Positions 17,610 through 26,008 of a DNA stretch of 64,000 nt are shown here, one piece after another. The DNA lies in contig CBDFHH010000004.1 of NCBI GenBank assembly GCA_965247665.1, forward strand, positions 620,001 to 684,000. Direction: 5' to 3'. The DNA comes from CAUZWH01 sp965247665 (GTDB taxonomy: Bacteria > Pseudomonadota > Alphaproteobacteria > SHVV01). The number at the start of each line of letters is the position of its first letter. The first letter of the stretch is position 1. The notes beneath the pieces are model-generated. The model saw nothing but the letters and a program-made list of their open reading frames with translations. It was not told the DNA's origin and made no database searches. The translations under genes were made by a program, and so were the position numbers.

Positions 17610-18077
17610 CTATCCGATCTCGAAAACGCCCTCGACTTCGACGGCAACGCCTCCGGGGAGATTGCCGGCGCCCACGGCAAATCGGGCGTGACGTCCCTTG
17701 TCGCCGAAAACCTCGACGATCAGGTCGGAGGCGCCGTTCATCACCTGGGGATGCTGTTTGAAGTCGTCGGCACCGTTGACGAAACCGCCAAGCCGTATGC
17801 ACCGGTTCATACGGTCGAGATCGCCGTCACACGCCGCACGCACGTGCGCCAGCACGTTCAGGGCACAAACCCGTGCTGCCATGTGAGCGTCTTCCAACGA
17901 GACGTCGTCGCCGACCTTCCCGACAAAGCTCAGTTCTCCGTCGACGAAGGGAATTTGTCCCGAGACGAATATCAATGAGCCGTGCACGACATAGGGAACG
18001 TAGTTGGCTACCGGAGCCGGCGCCTCGGGAAGCACGATCCCGAGCTCCGCCAAGCGTGCATCAATTTGACCCGTCAT
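17610..18077 (-). CDS. RidA family protein, copy 2
   Basis: A 155-residue paralogue of the downstream gene; both begin M(A/T)G-I-x-R-L-E-LG and align end to end without gaps of note. Shared features are the YVPYVV-like strand, SGQIPFVDGE, the cysteine in ACDGDLDR, and the VMNGASDL(I/M)VE(V/I)FGD helix. I set the start at the ATG at 18077 (MTGQIDARLAEL). Having two such copies side by side suggests subfunctionalisation or a heteromeric trimer. An IS6-like element begins about 215 bp upstream and may have displaced the native promoter. Confidence 0.88.
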   Translation of the reverse strand: MTGQIDARLAELGIVLPEAPAPVANYVPYVVHGSLIFVSGQIPFVDGELSFVGKVGDDVSLEDAHMAARVCALNVLAHVRAACDGDLDRMNRCIRLGGFVNGADDFKQHPQVMNGASDLIVEVFGDKGRHARFAVGAGNLPGGVAVEVEGVFEIG

Positions 18078-18293
18078 GGCGCCACCCGCGCAAAACACAC
18101 GAAACACGGTCATCATAACCCGGACCCTTGAGGCGAGAACACCTGTTTCCGAGGCGGGATCTGCTCATGGTTTGTCCGGCGGTGCGGTTAACGCCCCATG
18201 GCGGCTCGAGCGATGGTGTGGGGGATTGAGGAGCGGGCTTCAACTACGAAGTGCGATACCGCGCCCGAGTAGAGATGCTCTCCTTGTAGGGAG

Positions 18294-19095
18294 GGCATTG
18301 ACACGTTAACTGCCGCGTTCGGCACGATTGGATCGTGATCTGGATCAGGCAGCACACCAGCCTTGATTCCAGACAGCGAACGTCTCGGCTCGAAACGCCT
18401 TGAAAATGCGGCGGGGTAAAAGATGGCGCTGGACGTAGAAAGCGTTGTAGACGGCGGCGTGGATTGAAAGGAACCGCTGGGCGGATCCCGGTGAATTGAA
18501 CCGCTGTTGTTTTCGTTCGCGTCGACGTACCCGGCTGGTGTGAATTCTCGGCTCGATTGTTCGCCCGCAATCCCTGATCGTGAATAGCGGTAAGTCGCTC
18601 TTTGCGGATCGCAACAGCGTAGGATTTGAGCTTGTCCGTGGTAATACGCTTCGGCGCAAAGCCCTGCTTTTTCAGCAGTTTCCGCAGCAACCTCTGCGCT
18701 GATCGGACGCAGCGTCGTGGCTGGACCAGGAAGTCGAGAACTTCACCTTCGTCGTCGACCGCCCGCCACAGCCAATGTCTTCGGCCGCGGATCCTGATGA
18801 CCATTTCGTCAAGGTGCCAACGAGCAATGGCACGTGGACGGCTGCAGCGAAGATTGCATGAGATCAGGCGCCCGAATTTCAGAAACCAGCGTCGCACCGT
18901 CTCGTTCGAGACATCTATACCGCGCTCGGCCAGCAGGTCCTCGACATCGCGAAATGACAGCGTGAACCGAGCATAGAGCCAGACCGCATGCTGGGATCTC
19001 TGGCGAAAAACGATGTCGCTTGAAAGAAATTGGCGTCATACGCCGACGGTAGCGGCCCCTGCCCAATCCGGCCATCGACTTAACGTGTCAATGCC
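18294..19095 (-). mobile_element. IS6-family-like insertion sequence, copy A
   Basis: An 802-bp element bounded by a perfect 16-bp inverted repeat, GGCATTGACACGTTAA, at 18294-18309 and 19080-19095. The length, the GGCA start and the single transposase of the DDE type fit the IS6/IS26 family. The 8-bp flanks (18286-18293 and 19096-19103) do not match, so no target duplication remains; deletion or recombination has occurred on at least one side. The right end sits exactly where the adjacent integrase gene is cut off. Confidence 0.85.
18345..19039 (-). pseudogene. IS6-family transposase, frameshifted (copy A)
   Basis: Transposase of the element at 18294-19095, broken by at least two indels. The start (MTPISFKRHRF, 19039) leads to an extra base just after SPEI. 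The main part then continues in a second frame with the ETVRRWFLKFGR helix, the first catalytic D in WHLDE, the second in RITTDKLKSY and the catalytic E in NNRAENSHQP. A second shift after that point moves to a third frame for the RERKQQRFNSPGSAQRFLS and AAVYNAF tail. All three DDE residues are present but not in one frame. Confidence 0.82.
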
Positions 19096-19852
19096 GTTGC
19101 GGTTGTGCAGGCTCATGCGCCGAGAGCCTGGCGGAGACCCGGCGGAGTTCGTCGTCGGACAGGAAGCGCTCGCGCCCCTTCCGGCGATAGCGCCGGATAC
19201 CCCGGCAGGGGTTGGACCCCTCCGGCCGAAGGCTCATCGCCTCCGCCTCCTTCATGATGACGGACAGAACCGGCAGGGACCTGTCGGCCGCGACCGGCGT
19301 CGCGCGCAGGGAGGTGAACCACTTGCGGACCTCCTGCGGGTCGATATCGGCGATGGCGCACCCCGCGAAGCGCGGCAGGAGCTGGTTGCGTAGATAGCCC
19401 CGGTTCACATAAAGCGTTCTTGCCTTCCAGACCCGCGCGTAGCGCTCGAACACGGTCTCGGCGACGGCCTCGAAGAGCGTTTCGTCGGGCCGGGAGAGTG
19501 CGTCCTCGCCCCGACGGATTGCTGCAAGCATTTCGGCGGCGCGGGATCGCGCCTCTGTCACGGTTATGGTCCCGGCGGCGCCAATGATCTTCCAGACGCG
19601 TTCTCCGCGATGCTGGCAGTGGAGGAAGAATCGCTTCTTGCCCGAATGCAGCGCCCGGACGCCGAAGCCCCTGAGCTTACCGTCGCGGATGTCGTAGGCG
19701 ATTCTACGCGGCCTGAGCGCCTTGACGCGGGCCTCGGTGAGGGTGATTCTGGGTATGTATTTCTCCCGGTTGCGGTTGCAGCCGGGGAACAGACAGTTGC
19801 AAAATCCGTTCCTGGCCGGCTTTGACGGGAGAGAAAAACGACCCTTCCTCAA
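19096..19852 (-). pseudogene. tyrosine-recombinase integrase, 3' truncated (copy A)
   Basis: N-terminal two thirds of a phage/island integrase. Residues of the arm-binding DUF4102-type domain (RITLTEARVKALRPRR, then GKLRGFGVR) are followed by the SAM-like core-binding domain (ETLFEAVAETVFERYARVW) and the start of the catalytic domain (RFLSDDEL). The IS6-like element removes everything beyond, so the catalytic R-H-R-Y residues are absent. The codon corresponding to the ATG start of copy B is ATA here (about 19756); an ATG further upstream at 19852 keeps the frame open. It is nearly identical to copy B, which lies inverted 2.5 kb away. Confidence 0.85.
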
Positions 19853-19887
19853 TGGGTTAGAACCGAAGGTGCGCTGCGTGGTGTAAT
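19096..19887 (-). repeat. inverted repeat arm A (integrase 5' region)
   Basis: This stretch and 22192-22639 on the other strand are two copies of the same sequence. Similarity begins at TTACACCA, about 130 bp ahead of the integrase ATG, and runs into the integrase gene until an IS6-like end cuts each copy. Together they bracket eipB, the ROK kinase gene and rpmG in a head-to-head arrangement. Confidence 0.82.
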
Positions 19888-20665
19888 CCTGTCGCTAATT
19901 CTGGTTGTTGGAGCGACGACCGCGTTGGCCCAATCGCCGGCGCTGATCTCGCATCGTGCGGTTTACGACCTCGCTCTGGTGCGAGCTGCTTCAGGCAGCG
20001 GCATTACCGGTGCACGAGGACGGCTGGTCATGGAGTGGGCCAATACCTGCGACGGGTACACGCTTAACCAACGCTTTCGTAGCGTCCTTGGCCAATCGGA
20101 AGGCGCCTATATCGTAGATCTCACGGTTTCGACATGGGAAGCCAATGACGGTTCGGAATACCGCTTCAATTCGCGTCACGTCGTCAACGACAAGACGGTA
20201 GAGGACATTCGTGGCCGTGCGCATATCCGCGGTAATGACCGCAAGGTTTTCTTCACCAGGCCAGAGAGCGACGCGCTCGATCTGCCGGAAGGCACCATAT
20301 TTCCCACGCGGCATGCGTTGGAGCTGATCGAACGCGCCGCGAAGGGTGCGACATTCGTCGAAGCGACCGTTTTCGACGGTTCGAGCGCCGACGGGTTGCA
20401 GCACACGACCGCCGTCATCTTCGCTTCTTACGCGCCCGGCTCCTACGAGGGCGCAGGCGAAACGATCCTCGCCGGGTTGCGGTCGTGGCGCATGCAGATC
20501 GCCTACTTCAAGTACAGCCCCGGCGTTGCCGACAGCCAGCCCGAATACGAAATCGCGTTTCGGCTGTTCGAGAATGGCGTGTCGACAGATGTCATGCTCG
20601 ACTATGGCGACTTCACGCTCAAGGGTGCTCTCAAGCTGCTCGAGCTCTTGCCGACCGATTGTTGA
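19874..20665 (+). CDS. eipB: EipB/DUF1849 cell envelope protein, 5' end altered
   Basis: A periplasmic DUF1849 protein; Brucella EipB, its best-known relative, has a beta-spiral fold and maintains envelope integrity. The mature part from SPALISHRAVYDL through VMEWANTCDGY to the C-terminal FTLKGALKLLELLP is complete. A convincing signal-peptide core (VILSLILVVGATTALAQS) precedes it, but no ATG, GTG or TTG lies upstream in frame. A CTG at 19874 is the nearest candidate; a TTG at 19925 would omit the signal. The integrase-bearing repeat ends at 19887, inside the signal-peptide codons, so the native start was probably replaced by inserted DNA. The gene may be poorly expressed or rely on CTG. Confidence 0.8.
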   Translation: MRGVILSLILVVGATTALAQSPALISHRAVYDLALVRAASGSGITGARGRLVMEWANTCDGYTLNQRFRSVLGQSEGAYIVDLTVSTWEANDGSEYRFNSRHVVNDKTVEDIRGRAHIRGNDRKVFFTRPESDALDLPEGTIFPTRHALELIERAAKGATFVEATVFDGSSADGLQHTTAVIFASYAPGSYEGAGETILAGLRSWRMQIAYFKYSPGVADSQPEYEIAFRLFENGVSTDVMLDYGDFTLKGALKLLELLPTDC

Positions 20666-20706
20666 TCCGCGCTCCGTGAAGCGCCGCCGACGGGCCGAAG
20701 GGGAGG

Positions 20707-21606
20707 TTAGCGAGTCGGCGACCACAACCACGCCGCGCCGCGTACGCCGCTTGCATCACCGTGCCGGGCGCGCCGCAAGCTCGTTCCTATCTCGTCAGAA
20801 AAGACAAAGGCTTGCCAAAGACGCGGTACGTTTTCATAGAGCCGGTCGATGTTCGAGAGGCCGCCGCCGAGGACAATGGTCGCGGGGTCAAAGACGTTGA
20901 TCACCGAAGCCAGGGAACGCGCCAGGCGGCGTTCGTAGCGTTGCATCAACGCTTCGGCCTGTTGATCGTGCGCTGTCATCTCAACGATCTCCGGCGCTGC
21001 AAGTCCAGGGCGTCCCATGGCGCGCCAGGCGTTTTCGAGCGCCGGGCCAGACAGGTAAGTCTCGATGCAACCGCGTTTGCCGCACCAACAAGCTGCTGCG
21101 TCGACTTCATCGGCATCGGTCCAGGGCAGCGGATTGTGGCCCCATTCACCGGCAATCGCGTTGGCACCGCCGATGAGTTGCCTATCGACCACGAGGCCGC
21201 CGCCAACACCGGTACCCAAGACCGCTGCAAAGACGCTCGTTGCGCCGGCGCCGGCGCCGTCGGTCGCTTCGGAAAGCGCCAAACAGTTGGCATCATTGGC
21301 CAAACGCACCGGGCGCTTCAGCGCGGTTTCGAGATCGCGGTCGAACGGTTGACCGATGAGCCAGGTGGAATTGGCATTTTTTATCAGACCGCTGGCAGGT
21401 GATACGGTACCGGGGATACCGATGCCGACACTACCTGTCGCGCCGATTTCGGCCTCGGCCGCGCCGACCAGAGCGACGATTGCGGCGATCGTTTGTCGAT
21501 AGGATCCTCTCGGCGTGGCGATGCGCCGACGGAAGCGCTCGACGCCATTGCCGTCGAGGACGATCGCTTCGATCTTGGTGCCGCCGAGGTCGATGCCGAT
21601 ACGCAT
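20707..21606 (-). CDS. ROK family sugar kinase (fructokinase-like)
   Basis: A 299-residue ROK-family kinase that would phosphorylate a hexose such as fructose or glucose using ATP. The N-terminal phosphate loop is DLGGTK (residues 6-11). GIGIPGTVSP and the sugar-binding NDANCLALSEA segment follow. The VLGTGVGGGL strand comes next, then the zinc-binding CWCGKRGCIETYLSG motif that defines ROK proteins. The ATP site residue run VLGGGLSN is near 245. It converges on eipB (41 bp apart) and lies 87 bp downstream of rpmG on the same strand, beyond rpmG's terminator, so it needs its own promoter. Confidence 0.92.
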   Translation of the reverse strand: MRIGIDLGGTKIEAIVLDGNGVERFRRRIATPRGSYRQTIAAIVALVGAAEAEIGATGSVGIGIPGTVSPASGLIKNANSTWLIGQPFDRDLETALKRPVRLANDANCLALSEATDGAGAGATSVFAAVLGTGVGGGLVVDRQLIGGANAIAGEWGHNPLPWTDADEVDAAACWCGKRGCIETYLSGPALENAWRAMGRPGLAAPEIVEMTAHDQQAEALMQRYERRLARSLASVINVFDPATIVLGGGLSNIDRLYENVPRLWQAFVFSDEIGTSLRRARHGDASGVRGAAWLWSPTR

Positions 21607-21645
21607 GCGACGAACCTAGCGTGCTTGGGTGTAGAGTTGCGGGCA

Positions 21646-21672
21646 CAAAAAAGCCGGGCACGAGCCCGGCTT
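21646..21672 (-). terminator. intrinsic terminator of rpmG
   Basis: On the minus strand a GC-rich stem (GCCGGGC with GCCCGGC, loop of four bases) is followed directly by a run of six T. It lies 22 bp past the rpmG stop codon, the classic layout for a rho-independent terminator. Confidence 0.88.
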
Positions 21673-21693
21673 GCTCGCGGTGCTGCCGCGTCG

Positions 21694-21861
21694 CTATTTG
21701 ATCCTGGCTTCCTTGAACAGGACGTGCTTGCGCACGACCGGATCGTATTTCCGCATCGAGAGCTTTTCGTTCTGCGTGCGCGGATTTTTCTTGGTGACGT
21801 AGTAGTAGCCCGTGTCTGCGGTGCTTACCATTTTGATCTTCAGCGTCGCTGGTTTGGCCAT
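21694..21861 (-). CDS. rpmG: 50S ribosomal protein L33
   Basis: A 55-residue ribosomal protein of the large subunit. Translation from the ATG at 21861 gives MAKPATLKIKMVSTADTGYY and continues through VTKKNPRTQNEKLSMRKYDP to KEARIK-stop. This is the cysteine-free form of L33, not needing zinc. It is monocistronic: a promoter lies about 40 bp upstream and a terminator 22 bp downstream. In related genomes rpmG lies near rnr/topA; here about 17 kb of accessory DNA separates them. Confidence 0.96.
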   Translation of the reverse strand: MAKPATLKIKMVSTADTGYYYVTKKNPRTQNEKLSMRKYDPVVRKHVLFKEARIK

Positions 21862-21898
21862 CGGTCAGACCTGTCGTCTTTTGCCTTGCTTGCGCGGG

Positions 21899-21926
21899 AC
21901 GATACGCGAATACGATTGGCTGTCAA
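21899..21926 (-). promoter_or_regulatory. predicted sigma-70-type promoter of rpmG
   Basis: Reading leftward, TTGACA (21926-21921) is separated by 16 bases from TATCGT (21904-21899), about 38 bp ahead of the rpmG start. The -35 box is a perfect consensus match and the -10 box matches 4 of 6. Confidence 0.6.
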
Positions 21927-22191
21927 GCTGAGCGACCGGCTGCTAGTGCAAACTGCCCTACTACCGGTCACCGTTTTAACTCTCCATCTGAATGACATAT
22001 CAAACGCCATCACCCGACTGATCGGCATCATCCTGGTCGATCAGAACGTCGAATGGGCGGTCTAGAGAGCGCGATACATGACGCCGGAATCGATCGCTCC
22101 GGTGAGCGAGAATATCCCGATCAAGCTGCCCACCGTGGCAGCCTGACCATCCCGGCCCTACCCGCCGGATGCCGCGTGGAGCACCTCGCTC

Positions 22192-22639
22192 TTACACCAT
22201 GGCAACGCACCTTCGGTGCTAACCCATTGATAAAGGGTCGTTTTTCTCTCCCGTCAAAGCCGGCCGGGAACGGATTCTGCAACTGTCTGTTCCCCGGCTG
22301 CAACCACAACCGGGAGAAATACATGCCCAGAATCACCCTCACCGAGGCCCGCGTCAAGGCGCTCAGGCCGCGTAGAATCGCCTACGACATCCGCGACGGC
22401 AAGCTCAGGGGCTTCGGCGTCCGGGTGCTGCACTCGGGCAAGAAGCGATTCTTCGTCCACTGCCAGCATCGCGGAGAACGCGTCTGGAAAATCATTGGCG
22501 ACGCCGGGACCATAGCCGTGACAGAGGCGCGAGGACGCACTCTCCCGGCCGGACGGAACGCTCTTCGAGGCCGTCGCCGAGACCGTGTTCGAGCGCTACG
22601 CGCGGGTCTGGAAGGCAAGAACGCTTTATGTGAACCGGT
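22192..22639 (+). repeat. inverted repeat arm B (integrase 5' region)
   Basis: Counterpart of 19096-19887 in opposite orientation. It starts with TTACACCA, keeps the ACGCACCTTCGG and CTAACCCATTGA blocks and then the integrase coding start. It ends at the IS6-like copy at 22640. Relative to arm A it lacks roughly 43 bp inside the integrase gene. Confidence 0.82.
22323..22639 (+). pseudogene. tyrosine-recombinase integrase, truncated (copy B)
   Basis: The same integrase as copy A but with an intact ATG (MPRITLTEARVK). After about 66 codons a deletion of some 43 bp between short GCGAG-type repeats shifts the frame, so the core-binding domain is out of frame. The IS6-like element at 22640 then cuts the gene in the codons for the VNR-like segment. 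It encodes only the arm-binding domain and cannot be active. Confidence 0.83.
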
Positions 22640-23439
22640 GGCATTGTCAGAGTAAATGGGCTTGAGCCAGGAAGTAGGCTCTCGTAGCCTCCCGCGATGC
22701 ACAATCCTTTTCGTTATTTCTACAGTTCGCCTGAGGTAATCCGCAGCGCGGTGATGCTGTATGTCCGTTACCCCTTGTCGCTGAGACAGGTCGAAGATCT
22801 CTTGTTCGAGCGCGGCATCGACATCTGCCATGAGACCGTGCGAAACCGCTTTGGCCCATTGTTTGCCGCGGAGATCCGGAAACGCCGTGTTCACCGTGGA
22901 TCCTATTCGCTGTGGCGCGCTGGCATCTTGATGAGGTGTTCGTCCGCATCAACGCGACGAGACACATTATCTATGGCGTGCCGTTGACCATGAAGGGGAG
23001 GTGCTAGAGGTTTTTGCCACGAAACGGCGGGATCGCAGGGCTGCGCTCAGGTTTCTGAAACGCGCGATGAAGCGTTATGGCCGGCCGGCTTCGATCGTCA
23101 CGGACGGGCTTCCGTCCTACCGGGCTGCGATGACTGTGATCGGCAATGCGACCGCCCGGACCTGCGGTCGTTGGCTTAACAACCGGGCCGAGAACTCGTA
23201 CCAGCCGTTCCGACGACGGGAAGGGGCAATAGCCAAGTTCAGGGACGTAAAGACCCTGCAGAAATTCGCCGCCGTCCACGCCTCGATCCACAACCAATTC
23301 AACCACGAACGCCATCTCAACCGCCGCAACATTTTCAAACGAGCCCGGGCCGCCGCCTCGGCCGAGTGGCGTCAATTGGCAGCCTGAGGCCGTTTGATTG
23401 TAGGTTCTACAAGCCCTCTCCAGTTAGTCTGACAATGCC
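22640..23439 (+). mobile_element. IS6-family-like insertion sequence, copy B
   Basis: An 800-bp element starting GGCATTGTCAGAGTAA at 22640 and ending with the imperfect complement (GGCATTGTCAGACTAA read inward from 23439). It is a different IS from copy A but shares the GGCATTG tip, and it is almost identical to the interrupted copy C at 37106. It inserted into integrase copy B. The flanking 8-mers do not match. Confidence 0.85.
22697..23387 (+). pseudogene. IS6-family transposase, frameshifted (copy B)
   Basis: The N-terminal part (MHNPFRYFYSSPEVIRSAVM, helix-turn-helix with RQVEDLLFERGIDICHETVR) is in one frame to about 22905. The catalytic WHLDEVFVR segment lies in another frame, and the EVFATKRRDRRAALRF to IVTDGLPSY (second D) and NNRAENSYQP (E) part is in a third, from about 23001 to 23387. 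A 9-bp in-frame loss (the YWS codons) and a 2-bp excess near the first D distinguish it from copy C. The first frame change, near SYSLWRAG, is shared with copy C. Confidence 0.83.
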
Positions 23440-23775
23440 GCCGAAGGTCCGCTTGTGAACATCCCGCCGGAAGTTAATGAGTCGGTCACGCGATCCGGAA
23501 AGCCCTGGCGTCCGCCGGGCGCGCCGCCAAGTTTCAATGCACGGAAAAACTATGCAGAATAGCGTTTGTTTATCGTCGATGTTGGTGAACGCATCTTTGC
23601 TGAACACCCGATCGAAACTGTCGTCGGTAAACCTCGATAGACCCCTGTTTCACCGCGCTTCACCCAACAATCTGCTATTATTGCTTGATTGATGTGAACT
23701 GCGATTCATGGAACCATAATCAAGAGATTGAACGATGGCCAGTGTAATGGCCGCTTCGAGGGAGGCTCGATCCCA
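23440..23775. other. non-coding stretch between IS6 copy B and nitrilase gene
   Basis: About 335 bp with no gene I can support. Short open frames on both strands lack family resemblance. It should contain the promoter of the nitrilase-importer operon, but no clear -35/-10 pair was found. Confidence 0.5.
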
Positions 23776-24660
23776 ATGAGCGAACAAGCGAGTCGCGACG
23801 AGGCCGCCGTAAGGATCGCCTGCGTCCAGATGGAGCCAATCGTCGGTGAAAAGGACCGCAACGTCCGCCGCAGCGTCGAGATGATCGAAGAGGCGGCGGG
23901 CAAAGGCGCCACGCTGGTCGTGCTGCCCGAACTCTGCAACTCGGGCTACGTTTTCGACACGCGGGAGGAAGCCTCCGCGCTCTCCGAGGAGGTTCCGGCA
24001 GGTCCAACCTGCCAAGCCTGGGCCGACGTCGCGAGCAAGCACGGGCTTCATATCATCGCCGGCATCGATGAGCGCGACGGCGATACGCTCTACAACTCCT
24101 CCGTCGTGATTGGTCCGCACGGCTACGTGGGCACTTTCCGGAAGGTCCATCTGTGGAATGAGGAAAACCTGTTCTTCGAGCCGGGCAACCTGGGCTTTCC
24201 GGTGTTCAAGACCCCGATCGGGCGGATTGGAACCTTCATCTGTTACGATGGCTGGTTCCCCGAGAGCTACCGGCTCTGCGCTCTGCAGGGCGCTGACATC
24301 GTCTGCATTCCGACCAATTGGGTGCCGATCCCCGGCCAGGATGAGAACCGCGAGGCCATGGCCAACATCCTGGCCATGGCGGCCGCGCACTCAAATTCGC
24401 TCTTCGTTGCTGCGGCCGATCGCATTGGCACCGAGCGACAACAGCCCTTCATCGGCCAGAGCATTATCGTGAGCTATACTGGCTGGCCGGTTGTCGGGCC
24501 GGCGAGCCCCGACAAAGAAGAGATCATCTACGCAGACGTGAACCTCTCGGATGCGCGGCGCAAGCGGAACTGGAACGAGTACAACCAGGTGCTCCGCGAC
24601 CGGCGCACCGACCTTTACAACGAAATGCTGGGCGCCAACTCCGCTCCGGGCTGGTACTGA
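23776..24660 (+). CDS. carbon-nitrogen hydrolase (nitrilase superfamily)
   Basis: A 294-residue amidohydrolase. The catalytic triad is visible: E52 in VVLPELCNSGY, K123 in GTFRKVHLWNEE and C156 in GTFICYDGWFPE. The CYD(G/M)xFPE context fits aliphatic amidase or N-carbamoyl/omega-amidase branches rather than true nitrilases. The ATG at 23776 follows a GAGGGAGGC ribosome site; upstream in-frame codons are not homologous. It leads a six-gene rightward set with an amide/urea-type ABC importer, so I infer that it hydrolyses an imported amide or ureide and releases ammonia. Confidence 0.9.
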   Translation: MSEQASRDEAAVRIACVQMEPIVGEKDRNVRRSVEMIEEAAGKGATLVVLPELCNSGYVFDTREEASALSEEVPAGPTCQAWADVASKHGLHIIAGIDERDGDTLYNSSVVIGPHGYVGTFRKVHLWNEENLFFEPGNLGFPVFKTPIGRIGTFICYDGWFPESYRLCALQGADIVCIPTNWVPIPGQDENREAMANILAMAAAHSNSLFVAAADRIGTERQQPFIGQSIIVSYTGWPVVGPASPDKEEIIYADVNLSDARRKRNWNEYNQVLRDRRTDLYNEMLGANSAPGWY

Positions 24661-24745
24661 GCGCTAAACCAAGGAACTTTGCGAAGAAAACACACGGGAA
24701 GGTCTCGCCCATCTTAGGAGACCGGATAAAAGGGAGGACCATAAC

Positions 24746-26002
24746 ATGACGTCTCAGAAACTTAGAAAGACCGTGGCGATAACGCGCCGTACCGCTCTCA
24801 AGGGGATGGCTGTTGGCGCTGTTGCGACCTTGGGCGCGCCGGCGATCATCCGCAGCGCGCGCAGCGCCGAACCGATCAAGGTTGGAGTCATATCACCGCT
24901 GACCGGCGCGTGGACCGTATACGGCCGTGCCCACGCCTCGGGTTTCGAGCTCGCCGTGGATGAAATCAATGCCCGCGGTGGCGTTCTCGGCCGGCAGATG
25001 GAGGTGGTGCTCGGCGATTCAAGGACCGAACCGCGGATCGTGGTCGAGCAGGCCAACCGCCTGATCCGGCAGGAACGCGTCGATTTCCTGGCCGGGACCT
25101 TCAGCAGCGCCGAGCGTCAAGCCGGGGCGCCGGTGGCGACGCAGGCCAATAAAATTCTGCTTTACCCCACATTCTACGAGGGCCAGGAGGGCGAATACTT
25201 CCCAGGGGTGTGCAATAAAAACATCTTCATGTTCGGACCAGAGCCGACGCAGCAAGTTTGGCCCTTCATGCAGTACATGATGGACAGGTTCGGGAAGAAG
25301 TTCTTCATGATCGGTTCGGATTACGTGTGGCCGCGGGTCACCAACCTCGTAACCAAACGGAAGATCGACGAGTTGGGCGGCGAGGTTGTCGCGGAGGTCT
25401 ACATTCCCTTCAACACACCGCAGTACGACTCTGTGCTCCGCGATATCCGCAATTCGGGCGCAGACATTATTTTCCACTCGCTGACTGGCAGCGATACGGT
25501 GAACTTCCGGCAGCAATTTGTGGCCGCCGGCATGGACAAAGACTTCACTCTCTGGACCGTGGATGACGAGGAGGTGGTGACCTCCGGCCTCGGCCCCAAG
25601 GCCTCGGCCGGAACCTATGTCAGCTTCGACTACTTCATGTCGATCGATCACCCGAACAACGGGGCCTTCCTCAAGAGTTTCCGCGCCAAGTTCGGCGAGG
25701 ACGCGCTGATGAACACGGTCGGCGTCGCCATGTACAACGCGGCCCACATGGCCGCCCTAGCGATCGAGAAAAAGGGCGAGGTCAGCACGGACGCAATTCG
25801 CGAGGGACTCGAGGATCTAACCTTTGACAAGGCGCCCCAGGGCGCCGTGACCATGCGCAAGCTCGACCATCAGCTGGTGCTGCCGTCTTACCTGATGCGG
25901 GTGCGCGAGGGTTGGACCGGCGTCAACGATATGTTCGAGGAAATCCTCTCGGTACCAGAAGCGATTCCACTCGACGGACGGTGCGAGTATCCGCTGAAAT
26001 AA
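24746..26002 (+). CDS. amide/urea-type ABC substrate-binding protein (AmiC/UrtA-like)
   Basis: A 418-residue periplasmic receptor of the Peripla_BP_5 family. It carries a twin-arginine signal (RR at about residues 14-15 followed by TALKGMAVGAVATLGAPAI). The mature protein starts near AEPIKVGVISPLTG. YPTFYEGQEGEYFPGVCNKN and the GPEPTQQVWPFMQY segment place it with AmiC/UrtA/FmdD amide and urea receptors rather than branched-chain amino acid receptors. It follows the nitrilase gene by 85 bp and is separated from the first permease gene by a strong hairpin that may raise its mRNA level over that of the permeases. Confidence 0.9.
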   Translation: MTSQKLRKTVAITRRTALKGMAVGAVATLGAPAIIRSARSAEPIKVGVISPLTGAWTVYGRAHASGFELAVDEINARGGVLGRQMEVVLGDSRTEPRIVVEQANRLIRQERVDFLAGTFSSAERQAGAPVATQANKILLYPTFYEGQEGEYFPGVCNKNIFMFGPEPTQQVWPFMQYMMDRFGKKFFMIGSDYVWPRVTNLVTKRKIDELGGEVVAEVYIPFNTPQYDSVLRDIRNSGADIIFHSLTGSDTVNFRQQFVAAGMDKDFTLWTVDDEEVVTSGLGPKASAGTYVSFDYFMSIDHPNNGAFLKSFRAKFGEDALMNTVGVAMYNAAHMAALAIEKKGEVSTDAIREGLEDLTFDKAPQGAVTMRKLDHQLVLPSYLMRVREGWTGVNDMFEEILSVPEAIPLDGRCEYPLK

Positions 26003-26008
26003 GATAGG

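Noticed and set aside
18286..19103. An 8-bp target duplication around IS6 copy A
   Set aside because: GTAGGGAG and GTTGCGGT do not match, so none is claimed.
21900..22060. A possible tRNA attachment site beside integrase arm B
   Set aside because: No cloverleaf or T-arm consensus could be found in the interval.
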